64,000 nt of DNA from Serratia symbiotica (GTDB lineage Bacteria; Pseudomonadota; Gammaproteobacteria; Enterobacterales; Enterobacteriaceae): assembly GCA_024160085.1 (NCBI GenBank), contig JAMDYG010000001.1, positions 1,550,001-1,614,000 of the forward strand, in the 5' to 3' direction. The notes below the pieces were generated by a model. It did not search any database. It was not told the origin of the DNA and saw nothing but the letters and a program-made list of their open reading frames with translations. Positions 29,226 to 39,340 of this stretch are shown one piece after another (the first letter of the stretch is position 1; the number at the start of each line of letters is the position of its first letter). The position numbers and the translations under genes are program-made.

Positions 29226-29954
29226 TTAGTGTGATAAATAATTGGCAAACTCGGTGGTCTGCGGCTGTGTAAAGTGGCTATTGTCACCCTGCTCCACCAC
29301 GCGGCCATTTTCCATATACACCATATGGCTGGCGGTCTTACGCGCTACTCCCACCTCATGGGTGACGATAACCTGAGTGATGCCAGTATCGGCCAGTTCT
29401 TGGATGATGCTGACGATCTGAGCGGTGATCTCTGGATCTAACGCTGCAGTCGGCTCATCAAACAGCAGTACCTGTGGCTCCATCATCAGCGCTCTGGCGA
29501 TCGCTACGCGTTGCTGTTGGCCACCAGATAAGTGAAGTGGGAAACGATCAGCGAAATCGGTCAGACGTAGTCGCTGCAATAGCTTGTCGGCGCGTTCCAT
29601 CGCCTTAGCCTTGGTCAGGCCCAGCACGTGGCAGGGCGCCTCGATCAAATTTTGCACCACCGTAAGGTGAGGCCATAGGTTATATTGCTGGAATACCATG
29701 CCGACGTTCTGGCGTAGCTCGCGGATGGATTTTTCACTTGGCACCCGCATAAAGTCAAACTGATTACCGGCGATCTGCAACTGACCCGAACGTGGCATTT
29801 CTAGCAGATTTAATACTCGCAACAATGAGCTTTTCCCAGCACCACTTGGGCCAAGCAGTACTAACTTTTCTCCCGCTGAACAATTCAGCGTAATGTCAAA
29901 CAGTGCCTGATGAGTGCCATAATAACAGTTAATAGCCTTAAGTTGAATGCTCAT
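29226..29954 (-). CDS. artP: Arginine ABC transporter ATPase ArtP
   Basis: Start chosen at ATG 29954 ([20 protein letters not shown]), giving 242 residues, the E. coli length; an in-frame ATG 30 bases upstream is less likely. Walker [15 protein letters not shown] near 34-47, signature [15 protein letters not shown] near 140, Walker [13 protein letters not shown] and the H-loop VTHEVG are all present. It drives import of arginine through ArtQM. First gene of a minus-strand operon with artI 32 bases downstream. No defects. Confidence 0.92.
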   Translation of the reverse strand: MSIQLKAINCYYGTHQALFDITLNCSAGEKLVLLGPSGAGKSSLLRVLNLLEMPRSGQLQIAGNQFDFMRVPSEKSIRELRQNVGMVFQQYNLWPHLTVVQNLIEAPCHVLGLTKAKAMERADKLLQRLRLTDFADRFPLHLSGGQQQRVAIARALMMEPQVLLFDEPTAALDPEITAQIVSIIQELADTGITQVIVTHEVGVARKTASHMVYMENGRVVEQGDNSHFTQPQTTEFANYLSH

Positions 29955-30240
29955 GCATAAGAATCGAATAGAAATTGATGTCAAATCATAACTTCAAAAG
30001 AATACTTATGCAATATATATGCGTTAAAATTTATGGCGATGCGGTGAGCAATGAGAACATATGGGGATAGGCTCTAAACCTAATGTAAGAATTGTGATTC
30101 ATGGACGGGGTGGACGTTGGTGGTGCCAGATTGTGTATTGAGCCGCGAAATTTCTTGAGTTGACCGCGAAATTTGACTGTTATCAAGACCAGGGCATATT
30201 TCCGGCACCAAGCATGATGCCGGTATGCAGAGAGAGGCTA
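29955..30240. other. Region upstream of artP
   Basis: It contains the presumed artP promoter and, at 30063-30077, a 15-base sequence (ggggataggctctaa) that recurs inverted at 30816-30830. No gene seen. An ArgR site could not be identified with confidence. Confidence 0.4.
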
Positions 30241-30830
30241 CTAGTTTTCTAGTACCTGACGCAAACCGCCGCTAGTGGCATGTACTAGCACGTTCAAATA
30301 ACGAATATCGTCCACCACCCCGCAGGTACCTTCACGCACCATCAGCACTTTATCTTGCCAGTTGACCGCGCTGCTACCGTTGTTCTGGTAACTCAATGCT
30401 ACGCGCAGCGGAACATTTTTCGCATCGGTATTAGGAATGGTAGACGCGCCGGCAACGGGATGCGCTGCTCGATCCTTGAACATTGCCGGAGAAGAGATCG
30501 CCGACCACCTCTTGCTTGCTGGGGTTTTGACTGACGCTAACCAGATCTTGATACAGCATTTTTCTCAAGTAAGGCTGTAACTGAGCTAGATAGCTAGTGT
30601 TCGGCAAAGTGGTGCTTATGCCCTATTGGATGCGCAGGTGATAGAACTTTTGTGCAACTGTATCAGGGCCGCCGCTGCGGGCACCTACATCCTTGAACGC
30701 TGGTTCAACGTGGGTGCAGGCACTAAGCAGCAGCGCAAAGGGAAAAATAGCCGCAATAATTTTTGTTTTCATCTTATTACCTTATCTAAAAGTCTCTACC
30801 ATTAAGGACGATAGCTTAGAGCCTATCCCC
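30063..30830. repeat. 15-base perfect inverted repeat flanking the ybjP remnant
   Basis: ggggataggctctaa at 30063-30077 is the exact reverse complement of ttagagcctatcccc at 30816-30830. The right-hand copy is the left border of a dispersed repeat of about 145 bases that has another copy at 40366-40514. The left-hand copy may be the remains of a third, inverted copy. Confidence 0.6.
30241..30772 (-). pseudogene. ybjP: YbjP-type lipoprotein, one stop and one frameshift
   Basis: From ATG 30772 the signal peptide MKTKIIAAIFPFALLLSACT carries a lipobox (LLSAC). The reading VAQKFYHLRIQ is followed by TAG near 30,625, then LPNTSYLAQLQPYLRKMLYQ and VSVSQNPSKQEVVGDLFSGN. A one-base shift near 30,480 moves to GASTIPNTDAKNVPLRVALS and GTCGVVDDIRYLNVLVHATS, stop at 30,241. 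Both the sequence and the place beside artP match E. coli ybjP, an outer-membrane lipoprotein of unknown role. The product would be truncated after about 49 residues. Confidence 0.75.
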
Positions 30831-30959
30831 TAGGCGTATATTGTTGTTGTGCACACGGACAGTGCGCAATAACCGGCGCGTACAGGGAGTATGTGAGGAG
30901 GGTGAGCACTGCCTAAGCCCCAAATGGCAAATAAAATAGCCTAATGGGACAGCTTCTTA
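30816..30959 (+). repeat. Dispersed repeat, copy 1
   Basis: About 145 bases related to 40366-40514. Shared blocks include ggcgtatattg, ccggcgcgtacagg, gagggtgagcactgccta and aaatggcaaataaaatagcc. It is non-coding and has the motif gagcctatccc at its left edge. Nature unknown; could be a miniature element or conserved non-coding sequence copied by recombination. Confidence 0.65.
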
Positions 30960-31227
30960 CAGTATAAAAGCGTTAATTGTTATTTGGCCTTGTATCCGTA
31001 CTGCGTGCCCTTGCATCACTAAATATATAGTAGAGCGTGTCGATCCTTCCACAGCAATGCGCTCAGGATTTCCGGGCGGTAAACAAGTGACTTGCGGCTA
31101 GTTACGCTCATATAGCTAGTTGATACGCCGCCCTCTACGGTGAAAGTCAGATTAAATTCAAGGTTTAAACGCATTTTATGTTTGGCATTAAGGTTAGTTA
31201 GAGTGGAGCAAAGCACGTGGTATAAAG
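30960..31227. other. Non-coding stretch between two repeats
   Basis: AT-rich, no recognisable gene. In E. coli ybjQRST, ltaE, poxB, hcr and hcp lie between ybjP and lysO; none is detectable. Confidence 0.4.
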
Positions 31228-31421
31228 CTATACCCGTCATATTTCAAGTTGCCTATGCGCGTTAGTTTTCCTCGCTCACCCCAGTCACTTAATGGTGTCA
31301 GCGCCTGGTGATTAATGAACCTCATCCCTGAGGTTCGGCCAGCGGCCCAGTGCATGTTCTGTTTAAATCGGTTCCCGACTGCGTTGTCGCCTTTCTGCCA
31401 CTCGAATTATTTAGGGTATAT
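31228..31421 (+). repeat. Inverted-terminus intergenic repeat, copy 1
   Basis: The element begins tatacccgtcatatttcaag and ends actcgaattatttagggtata, so its outer bases tataccc and gggtata form an inverted pair. A second copy lies in the opposite orientation at 55222-55425, with shared blocks such as aaatcggttcccga/tcgggaacca and tttcctcgc. It resembles a repeat I remember in intergenic regions of Serratia and Yersinia, but I cannot name it with certainty. Confidence 0.65.
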
Positions 31422-31451
31422 CAAAATAATGTTCTACTCCTGTCGTACTTT

Positions 31452-32361
31452 TCAAGAGAACAAGACTATTAGTACGGGTGCCAGCAAGCTCAGCAGAAAG
31501 TCATGCGCGATGACGGGGAGAACCATTTCCAGACCGCCACTGCGTCGCAACATTGGCAGGGTAATTAATGTCCATAGAGGTAGCGGCGCCACACAGGCCG
31601 AGAGACGAACAGCTACTGTAGCGCGCCAGCGTAGGGATCAGTATAATTGCCACCAACTCGCTGGCTAGATCGTTGAAGAAAGCTACACTGCCCAACACTG
31701 AGCCATAGACATCGGTGATTAAAATACAGGATAGCGAGTACCGGCCGAAGCCGGAAGCCATCGCCAGCGCTATCCTCAGTGGTAGCTTTATCAGTTGCGC
31801 TGCTAGTGCGCCACCCACTAGTTAGGCAAGGGTCACCACCCCCGCTACTATGATGCCTCGGCGATTCAACAGGATCTAACACAACGTCATGCGGCTGCTG
31901 TATAGTGGTTGGATGCCAACCAACAGCAGCAGGATAATCAGCGCGTATTCACTGCCCTTACTGGCGAATGGCAGCCATTGCCACTGTGTCAGATCGAGCA
32001 GGAGACCGCTCAGCACCATGCCGTACAGATTGAGCGACTACAGTGCCATATGCAGCAGGTGTGAGGGCAGATCCTCCTGCTTATGCGTGTTATGCCACTG
32101 CATGTGGCGTTCCAGCAATGCTAGTAGCAACAGGTTATCGCCGAGGATACATAGTGAAAATACCGCCGTGTACTGGAGTATCAGCAGCAGATTGCTGCTG
32201 ATATCTGCTATAAAAGCCAGGCTGATACCCATAAAAAACAGGATCACATATATCATTAAGCTTAACAATCGATTAATGAGTTGTAGCTGTTGGCGACAGT
32301 GTAAGGGGATGAGGTAACCGGCAATTAGCGGTAACAAAATCATCAGCAGTCCTGAGTACAT
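31452..32361 (-). pseudogene. lysO: Lysine exporter LysO (YbjE), broken
   Basis: ATG 32361 opens MYSGLLMILLPLIAGYLIPL and NRLLSLMIYVILFFMGISLA, almost the E. coli LysO N-terminus. An in-frame stop follows at 32,040 after about 107 codons. The C-terminal half reads IALAMASGFGRYSLSCILIT, GSVAFFNDLASELVAIILIP and LGLCGAATSMD, then shifts to a last hydrophobic helix ending at TGA 31454-31452. LysO is an inner-membrane exporter of lysine and toxic analogues. Order (lysO, then ybjX, macAB) follows E. coli with aqpZ and ybjD lost. Confidence 0.8.
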
Positions 32362-32399
32362 AGTACAGCTTACGTCCTTTTTTGGGGGCGGAGATATCC

Positions 32400-32665
32400 G
32401 ACGAGGAGAATAAGCTAACCAAAAGCAGGACTGGAGTAAAGTGGCAAATTCGATGTTGGATTGCTTGACCTACAAGGGTTTTTTTGGCCATGCTGCGGGT
32501 GGTGTTGGTGCTGACCAACGCCAATATGCCGATATGTATGGTGATCCTGAAAACGCCACGCCGTGCTTCGACCCCCGATATGGCGGTCGAGGTGGCAACG
32601 TAGGCTGGCGAATGGTATACAGATGCCAGTGTCGCTTGGTTGAAAAAACTATTCTTGCGCGGGAT
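32400..32665 (-). pseudogene. Unassigned membrane-protein-like remnant between ybjX and lysO
   Basis: The minus strand reads FNQATLASVYHSPAYVATST, AISGVEARRGVFRITIHIGI and LALVSTNTTRSMAKKTL, then a hydrophobic stretch TPVLLLVSLFSSSD. The frame is continuous for about 80 codons, but I do not recognise the family; it is not AqpZ. It may be the end of a gene lost between ybjX and lysO. Confidence 0.35.
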
Positions 32666-32729
32666 TTAGCTGGCGAGTGCCCGCGCCGATTATGCTTCCA
32701 CCAATGCCTGCTGAGTGCTGAAGTGCTTA

Positions 32730-33420
32730 GCCACCCCTTACTCTAACTCATCCAGTAGTTGGTAACGGCGGTGGTATTCAGCGCGTTTCTTGCTGACGAC
32801 TTCATCAATCGGTTTGTGGGTGATGTGTGCTGGCATTGGGAAACAACCGTCATCGAGAGGTTTGCCGCCTGTTGAGAGCCAAAATTGATCATAATCTGCG
32901 TGTATCTAATCTTTCTTTTTACTATGATAACGCCAGTTCTGATAGATATAAGTATCGTTGCCGACCGCCACCATCTGGCAGATGCCCAGATGGTGCGTTA
33001 GCATGCTAATTCCTTCTAGTACCAAACGTTTCGAAAATAGCCCATGGCACTCTTTGGTGGGTTGCTGGATCTCAGCATGCGGCACTCCATGGCCTGCACC
33101 TTGCAGGCCACCGATAAATAGTGTTGGCTGTTGCTAGTAATGCACAGCGCGAAAGTGATTTACGCTAGCATGATGCCATTGGCGTTGCGCAGTAACAGTT
33201 TCCCTTCCCCTTCCTTGTTAAGCTTGTCGAACGAGGTTTTTTCCAAGCCTTGCTCGGTATCTTTTCTCCCTTAATCAGTGCTGTCATCAGTTGCTGACCA
33301 TTAAGCGGCTGGGTAGATACGGGGAGCAGGCTGTGCTGCGGCATGATAAAATACTGGACTATATCAAATAGCGCCATGTTATTAGATTTCACTAAACGGG
33401 AGTTCAATATTGAAGGGTAA
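32730..33420 (-). pseudogene. ybjX: YbjX/VirK (DUF535) family protein, broken
   Basis: Pieces on the minus strand follow the DUF535 family in order: LPVSTQPLNGQQLMTALIKG, FDKLNKEGEGKLLLRNANGI, LFIGGLQGAGHGVPHAEIQQ, HHLGICQMVAVGNDTYIYQN, STGGKPLDDGCFPMPAHITH and SKKRAEYHRRYQLLDELE. The parts lie in at least three frames. YbjX relatives (VirK in Shigella and Salmonella) are linked to envelope integrity and peptide resistance. Location next to macAB agrees with E. coli. The N-terminus is eroded and its limit uncertain. Confidence 0.7.
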
Positions 33421-33774
33421 CCTAAGGTGTTGCCACAAGCCGCGACGTGTTGATCTAGGCAGTGTCCGGTGATTGAGCGTGGCGGCGTCGCAGACCCAAA
33501 AGCCCGTGATGTGACAGCCTATGTACAAGCCCGGCAACGCGGATTACGGCCTTTTGGTAGAGCCATTTGAACGCGCTCCTCGGTGACGAATCGGGTATTT
33601 GACCCACTGCCACTCACAGCCAGTGCCTTGTTACGTATTCAAATGATTGCCAGCATCGCTCATGGATAATAACCAGACAGCGCCTAAAGTTTAGTGATTT
33701 TGCACGCTGTATGATAATTTACTTCCGCCGTCCATAAGGCGGTTAATATCCACAAGAACAGGCAGGAACCTATT
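33421..33774. other. Intergenic region upstream of macA
   Basis: Decayed sequence without a recognisable gene; it contains the macA leader with AGGCAGGAACC ahead of the TTG start. Confidence 0.4.
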
Positions 33775-34887
33775 TTGACGTGCTTTAAAAGATATAGGTA
33801 CAGGACGATAATCTTAGTGATTATCACTGTCATAACCGCCGTGGCGTTCTGGCATTTTCGCCAACCGCCAATGACCGATTTTAATACGGTGAAGGTGGTT
33901 AAACGTGACCTGCAACAAAACGTGTTGGCAACTGGTCAACTTGATGCGGTACGCAAGGTTGACGTTGGCGCGCGGGTCAGTGGGCAGTTGGAAAAACTGT
34001 ATGTCGAGATCGGCGACAAAGTGAAGAAAGGGCAGTTGCTAGGGCTGATCGATTCGCAGCAAGCGCAAAACAGCATCCGAGAAAGTGAGGCAACGCTGCG
34101 TGAGTTGCGTGCTCAACTGCTACAAGCGCAGGCGGAACAGCAACTGGCAGCAGTAACCTTTCAGCGCGACCAGGCATTGGCCAAATTGCAGGTGGTTTCG
34201 CGCCAGGATCTGGATCAGGCGACAACACAGTTGGCGGTGAAAAAGGCGCAGGTAGTCACCATTAACGCGCAGATCGCCAGAAATCAGGCCAGCCTGAATA
34301 CCGCCAAGATAAATCTGTCCTATACTCGCATTGAAGCGCCGATGGACGGCGACGTGGTGCAGATCACCACCTTGCAAGGCCAGACGGTGATCGCCGCGCA
34401 GCAGGTACCGAACATTCTGACTATAGCAGATCTCAGCACCATGCTGGTCAAGGCGCAGGTATCGGAAGCTGATGTTATCAACCTCAAGCCTGGTCAAAAG
34501 GTGTGGTTTACGGTACTAGGCGATCCTACTCGGCGCTATAACGGCGTGTTGAAAGATATCCAGCCGACACCGGAAAAAGTCAACAATGCCATCTTTTACT
34601 ACGCGCGTTTCGAGGTGCCAAACCCAGCGGAAATGCTGCGTCTACAGATGACGGCACAAGTGCATATTCAATTGGCGGGCGTTAGACAGGCGCAGGTTAT
34701 CCCGCTGATAGCGCTGGGCGATCAGATTGCCGATAACCGTTACCCTATTTCTGTTCTGAAACAGGATAAGGAGGAGAAACGCGAAGTGACTATCGGCTTG
34801 CGCAATGATATTGATGTACAGATCCTCAGCGGTTTACAGTTGGGAGAGGAAGTGATCGTCAGCCGTGGCAGTGTGAGGGATAGCTGA
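33775..34887 (+). CDS. macA: MacA, periplasmic adaptor of the MacAB-TolC efflux pump
   Basis: A 370-residue intact frame, start TTG 33775 ([20 protein letters not shown]) with AGGAACC upstream. There is one N-terminal membrane anchor at about 10-28. The lipoyl half [20 protein letters not shown], a coiled-coil hairpin at about 100-170 ([20 protein letters not shown]), and the second lipoyl half [20 protein letters not shown] follow, then beta-barrel and membrane-proximal parts. MacA links MacB to TolC and stimulates its ATPase, exporting macrolides, enterotoxin STII or haem-type substrates in enterics. The stop overlaps the macB ATG by one base. No later ATG is equally good; TTG start is an inference. 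Confidence 0.92.
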   Translation: MTCFKRYRYRTIILVIITVITAVAFWHFRQPPMTDFNTVKVVKRDLQQNVLATGQLDAVRKVDVGARVSGQLEKLYVEIGDKVKKGQLLGLIDSQQAQNSIRESEATLRELRAQLLQAQAEQQLAAVTFQRDQALAKLQVVSRQDLDQATTQLAVKKAQVVTINAQIARNQASLNTAKINLSYTRIEAPMDGDVVQITTLQGQTVIAAQQVPNILTIADLSTMLVKAQVSEADVINLKPGQKVWFTVLGDPTRRYNGVLKDIQPTPEKVNNAIFYYARFEVPNPAEMLRLQMTAQVHIQLAGVRQAQVIPLIALGDQIADNRYPISVLKQDKEEKREVTIGLRNDIDVQILSGLQLGEEVIVSRGSVRDS

Positions 34888-36833
34888 TGACGGTGCTATT
34901 GCAACTGAACGGTATTCGACGCAGCTATCAGTCGGGCGATCAGACGGTGGATGTACTGAAAGATGTCAGTCTGAGCATTGAGTCAGGGGAAATGGTGGCC
35001 ATCATCGGGTCCTCCGGCTCCGGAAAATCGACGTTGATGAACATTCTTGGCTGCTTGGACAAACCGAGCGATGGTGTATACCGGGTAGCAGGGCAAGATG
35101 TGGCGATGCTGAATGACGATACATTGGCCCAGTTTCGCCGTGAGCATTTCGGTTTTATTTTCCAACGTTATCATCTGTTGCCGCACATGAGCGCGGCGCA
35201 CAACGTCGAGGTGCCGGCAGTCTACGCAGGGTTAGGTAAAGCGGAACGGCGTGAGCGGGCAGAGGCGTTGCTGAGGCGATTGGGGCTTAGCGAACGCGTC
35301 AGTTATCGGCCAAGCCAGCTCTCTGGTGGTCAGCAACAGCGTGTCAGCATTGCCCGCGCATTGATGAATGGCGGACAGGTGATCCTGGCGGATGAGCCGA
35401 CTGGCGCGCTTGATAGTCATTCAGGCGACGAGGTGATGAACATTCTCAAACAACTGCGCGAGCAGGGGCATACGGTGGTTATTGTCACTCATGATCCGGC
35501 AGTGGCACAGCAGGCTGAACGGATCATTGAAATTCGTGATGGTGAGATCATTGCCGACTCACGCAATAATCAGAAGGGAAATCAGAAAGTTAAATCTTTT
35601 GTGCTGGACGCCATTGTGCCGTCTTGGCGGCAGATGGTCGGGCGCTTGCGCGGGGCGATGGTCATGGCATGGCGGGCGATGACGGCTAACAAAATGCGCA
35701 CTGTACTGACCATGCTTGGCATTATCATTGGTATTGCCTCGGTGGTATCAATCTTGGTGATCGGCGATGCGGCCAAACAGCGGGTACTGGCAGATATCAA
35801 ATCCATCTGCACCAACACGATTGATATCTATCCCGGCAAGGACTTTGGTGACGACAATCCTATCTTTAGCCAGTCGCTGAAATATGAGGATCTTGACACG
35901 TTGCGTGAGCAACCCTATGTCAGCGTGTTGTCGCCGACTATCGTAAGCAGCACACGGCTACGGTTAGGCAATGTCGATGTGGCAGCCAATGTCAGTGGTG
36001 TTAACGAACAGTATTTCCGCGTGTATGGCATGAACTTCACCCAAGGGGCGGGTATCGATATTATGCAGGTGCAGTCGCAATCGCAGACGGTGGTAATCGA
36101 CGACAATACCCAGCGTCGTCTGTTCCCGCATCAAAAACAGGTAGTGGGGGAAGTGATTCTGGTGGACAATATGCCGGCAACGGTAGTGGGTGTGGCCAAA
36201 CAAAAACAGTCAATGTTTGGCAGCAGTAAGACGCTAAATATCTGGGTGCCTTACAGCACTATGGCCAACCGGCTGATGGGTAACACCTATTTTGATTCGA
36301 TCACTGTACGCATCCGCGACGGTTACAGTAGCTATGAGGTAGAGCAGCAGTTAACGCGCTTGCTTAAGTTACGTCATGGCAAGAAAGACTTCTTCACCTA
36401 TAACATGGATAGTTTTGTGCAAGCCGCAGAGAAAACCACCCGCACGCTGCAATTGTTCCTGACACTGGTAGCAGTGATTTCTTTGGTAGTAGGCGGTATT
36501 GGGGTGATGAACATCATGCTGGTGTCGGTTACTGAGCGCACGCGAGAGATCGGCATTCGCATGGCGGTAGGTGCTCGTTCTGGAGACGTGTTGCAGCAGT
36601 TTCTGATCGAGGCGATATTGGTTTGCTTAGTGGGTGGTGCGCTTGGGATCACGCTGTCGTTTGCTATTGGCCTGCTGGTACAACTATTGTTACCAGGATG
36701 GCAGATCAGCTTCCCGCCGTCAGCGCTACTGAGTGCGTTTGTCTGTTCAACCGGCATCGGCGTAGTGTTTGGCTATCTTCCAGCGCGCAACGCTGCGCGG
36801 CTGAATCCGATCGATGCTTTGGCGCGCGAATAA
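34887..36833 (+). CDS. macB: MacB, ATPase/permease of the MacAB-TolC efflux pump
   Basis: A 648-residue protein, as in E. coli. Walker A IIGSSGSGKSTLMN near 39-52, signature [15 protein letters not shown] near 150, Walker B VILADEPTGALD near 168, and H-loop VTHDPA. A membrane helix near 275 (VLTMLGIIIGIASVVSILVI) is followed by a large periplasmic domain and three helices from about 525, with the FtsX-type motif ERTREIGIRMAVGARSGDVL. MacB works by a mechanotransmission cycle that pushes substrate from the periplasm through TolC. It overlaps macA and ends at a strong terminator. Intact amid decayed neighbours. Confidence 0.93.
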   Translation: MTVLLQLNGIRRSYQSGDQTVDVLKDVSLSIESGEMVAIIGSSGSGKSTLMNILGCLDKPSDGVYRVAGQDVAMLNDDTLAQFRREHFGFIFQRYHLLPHMSAAHNVEVPAVYAGLGKAERRERAEALLRRLGLSERVSYRPSQLSGGQQQRVSIARALMNGGQVILADEPTGALDSHSGDEVMNILKQLREQGHTVVIVTHDPAVAQQAERIIEIRDGEIIADSRNNQKGNQKVKSFVLDAIVPSWRQMVGRLRGAMVMAWRAMTANKMRTVLTMLGIIIGIASVVSILVIGDAAKQRVLADIKSICTNTIDIYPGKDFGDDNPIFSQSLKYEDLDTLREQPYVSVLSPTIVSSTRLRLGNVDVAANVSGVNEQYFRVYGMNFTQGAGIDIMQVQSQSQTVVIDDNTQRRLFPHQKQVVGEVILVDNMPATVVGVAKQKQSMFGSSKTLNIWVPYSTMANRLMGNTYFDSITVRIRDGYSSYEVEQQLTRLLKLRHGKKDFFTYNMDSFVQAAEKTTRTLQLFLTLVAVISLVVGGIGVMNIMLVSVTERTREIGIRMAVGARSGDVLQQFLIEAILVCLVGGALGITLSFAIGLLVQLLLPGWQISFPPSALLSAFVCSTGIGVVFGYLPARNAARLNPIDALARE

Positions 36834-36839
36834 ATGAAT

Positions 36840-36872
36840 AAAAATGCCAGCCACACAGGGGCTGGCATTTTA
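36840..36872 (+). terminator. Rho-independent terminator after macB
   Basis: aaaatgccagc (36841-36851) pairs with gctggcatttt (36861-36871) across a nine-base loop, giving an 11-base stem with A/T flanks on both sides. It can serve macB on the plus strand and the convergent cspD remnant on the minus strand. Confidence 0.85.
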
Positions 36873-36909
36873 ACCGGGTGTCATTGCATAACAACTCTGT
36901 GGAAGGCGC

Positions 36910-37132
36910 TTAAGTCAGCACTTGGTTTTCCGGTGGCACAATAAGGCTTACATGGTTCCATTTTGGCCTTTGGCACACATCAAAACTGACCTGTTGGCTC
37001 GCCTTTAACGTTCTGTAACCATCTATCTTAATTGTTGAGTAATGAGCAAAAACATCTTCATCACCGCTTTCAGGACAAATAAACCCAAAGGCTCTTGGCT
37101 TTGTTAAACCATTTAACAGTACCCATCTCCAT
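36910..37132 (-). pseudogene. cspD: Cold-shock-like protein CspD, one frameshift
   Basis: ATG 37132 gives MEMGTVKWFNKAKS. A one-base shift near 37,095 then leads to AFGFICPESGDEDVFAHYST and IKIDGYRTLKASQQVSFDV, ending ENQVLT and TAA 36912-36910. The RNP1-like KGFGFI region is where the break falls. CspD in E. coli is a stationary-phase inhibitor of replication. Convergence with macB matches E. coli gene order; clpS and clpA, the next genes there, are absent. Confidence 0.85.
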
Positions 37133-37316
37133 ACTTTTACATCCCTTGAACGCCATTATAAGTAATATGAATAACTGAATCCGCCCTCGCAGAGACAGGT
37201 TTCAGGTGGTTAAAAGATCACCAGATAACACTCTAGAGTAAATGATCATTACGTCAAAGAGGCGGTGTTGGCCGGTGGGGAGAGGTTCGCCAAAGTTTGA
37301 AGCAGATAACATAATT
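37133..37316. other. Short stretch between cspD and the IS66 remnant
   Basis: No gene recognised; it presumably holds the old cspD promoter region. Confidence 0.4.
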
Positions 37317-38721
37317 GTAAGCGTAAAGGCAATGCCGTATTGACGGTTAATGAGAAGTAAGATCCACTTTTCCAGGGCAGAAGTTAGGCCACTTTATTAC
37401 AGGACCACTCCGGCAGTACACTCAGGATATGACGCAGATAAGCCTGCGACGTAGAGTTGACCGATGGGTTTCAGGGCTTCCTCGGCCGTGGCATCCTGGG
37501 TACTGATGTACAACACATCATGGGTTTTTCTACGGGCGTGCGCCCAGCATGCAGCCTTGATCAGTGCACCGTCTTCACGTTCTGCATTGAACAACTGGTC
37601 ATAACCGCCGCACGCATCAGCCGGCAACACGCCACTATATTGGCGAAGATGTTGTTGCGGATGTTTTCCCTGCCGGTCCGGCGAGTAGGCAAACCAGGCC
37701 GCCGGTGTGTCTGATGAACTAACGTTACGGTTATCGCGGACATAAGTCCAGAGCCGCCCAGTTTTCGTCTTCTTCCTACCCGGGGACAACACTGGCACCG
37801 GCGTATCATCGGTATGAAGTTTGCAGGTATCCGACGTAGCGGTACAGTGCTTCGTTCAGCGGTGCCGTTAACCAGCAGCAGGCATCTACCCAGTTGGAGA
37901 GCAAGGCTCGACTCAGGTCCACGCCCTGACGGGCTAGGATTTCAGTTTGACGATACAAGGGCAAGTGTTAGCCGTATTTTGACGTCATCACCTGGGACAG
38001 CAGGCTAGGCCCTGCGATGCCGCGGTCAATGGGACGCGAGGGGGCTTCAAAATGCAGTCACACTTTTCGCACGCCTTTTCACCCTGACGGTGCGGATTAC
38101 TTTCAGAGCGCAGGCGACCATTTCCAGCTGTTCTGCGCTGACTTCGCCGAGATATTTAAGGTTACTTCCGCACTTATGACAGCCGGTTTCCACGGGCTCA
38201 AGGCGGTTCATCTCACACGGAAGGTGTTCGGGAAGTGGCTAACGATACCGGGACTGGCGAAGCTGACTGGGAACTTGCGGGTCGTTTTCCGACCGTTGTG
38301 ACGGTCACCAGCCTGCTCGTGCAGTTTCAGCACCGCTTCAGCCTCTTCCACCTGTCGGCGAAGTTTTTCAGAGCGGGTACCGAACAATATCCGGTGCAGC
38401 TTTTCCAGTTGCGCCGGTGATGACACGGTTGCTACCGTTGCGGGAAGGCGACGTGATATGCGGCATTCATTCTACCAGAGGCGCAGCCATTTGAAGATAA
38501 GATTGTCATTGATGCCGTGTTCGCGGATAATATGAGCAGCGCCGGCTTCGGGCTGAGAAGCCAGCTTGGCCATGCGCAGTTTAAAGTCATTTGTGTAATT
38601 TTTCCGTGGTTCAGAACGCCAGAATTGAGATGCCATAGTCAAGTGCCAGTCTGATTTAGGTGGGCGTCTAAGCTATCAGTATTGGTCAATTAGCTACATA
38701 CCGCACTGATTTTACGCTTAC
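37317..38721 (-). mobile_element. IS66-family element, internally deleted (1.4 kb)
   Basis: Both ends begin GTAAGCGTAAA reading inward (37317-37327 and, on the minus strand, 38721-38711), the terminal motif of IS66 elements, with weaker pairing for about 10 further bases. Inside, reading leftwards, a TnpA start (FWRSEPRKNYTNDFKLRMAK, HGINDNLIFKWLRLW) at about 38,640 runs after a TAG straight into TnpC sequence (SSPAQLEKLHRILFGTRSEK), so tnpB is missing. The TnpC DDE part includes KTKTGRLWTYVRDNRNVSSS and CWAHARRKTHDVLY, with many stops. No matching 8-base target duplication was found. Confidence 0.85.
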
Positions 38722-39304
38722 CATTCAATGACGTTTTCCGGTACTTAATTTGCCGGTGTTCAACGTCAGGCTGGCATAGACCTTCGCGTTTGAGCAGAGC
38801 AAGCGCATGGCCATAGGTGAGAGCTTTGTCTGTGTTGATAAACCACGGGATCTGCCACTTCTTCACGTTGTTGAGGATTTTACCCAGAAATCTGTATGCG
38901 GCTTTACTGTTATGGCGGGAGGAAAGATAAAAATCGACGGTACTCCCTTTGCTGTCAACGGCGCGATACAGATAAGCCTAGCGGCCATTGACCTTCACGT
39001 ACGTTTCATCAATATGACACGGGCAAAGATCGGAAAGATTAGGCCAGTATCCGCCAGGCGTTTTCCATTCCACGATTTATCGCTGGGTTCAGCAATAAAT
39101 CGTGGAATGGTTAACACTGACACCACACTCGGCTAGCATCTCCTGCAGGCAGCTCACGGTAGTTTTTTCGTATTTGCAGTACCAGCGTACCGCCCACAGG
39201 ATGATGTCAATCTGAAAATGCTGGCTTTTGAATAGGTTCATGTGCTGCTCCTTCAGCTAAAGGGAGAGATGAGTTTATTACCTCCAGATTTTTGCAACAG
39301 TGCT
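38722..39304 (-). mobile_element. IS6-family element, 3'-truncated, interrupted by IS66
   Basis: The right terminus agcactgttgcaaa (39304-39291 on the minus strand) matches the IS6-family end ggcactgttgcaaa at 13 of 14 bases. The transposase starts at ATG 39240 (MNLFKSQHFQIDIILWAVRW), passes a TAG near 39,090, and continues CPCHIDETYVKVNGR (with the catalytic DE of HIDETYVKV), YLYRAVDSKGSTVDFYLSSR, FLGKILNNVKKWQIPWFINT and VEHRQIKYRKNVIE. It stops there because the IS66 end begins. The rest of the transposase and the left terminus are absent. Confidence 0.85.
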
Positions 39305-39340
39305 GGGGTGATTATACAGGTTAAAAATTTCCATATTGCC

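Noticed and set aside
33977-34497. Minus-strand frames opposite macA
   Set aside because: Shadows of an intact, well-conserved gene.
36902-37140. Two separate small genes at cspD
   Set aside because: The two frames join into one CspD sequence with a single one-base shift.
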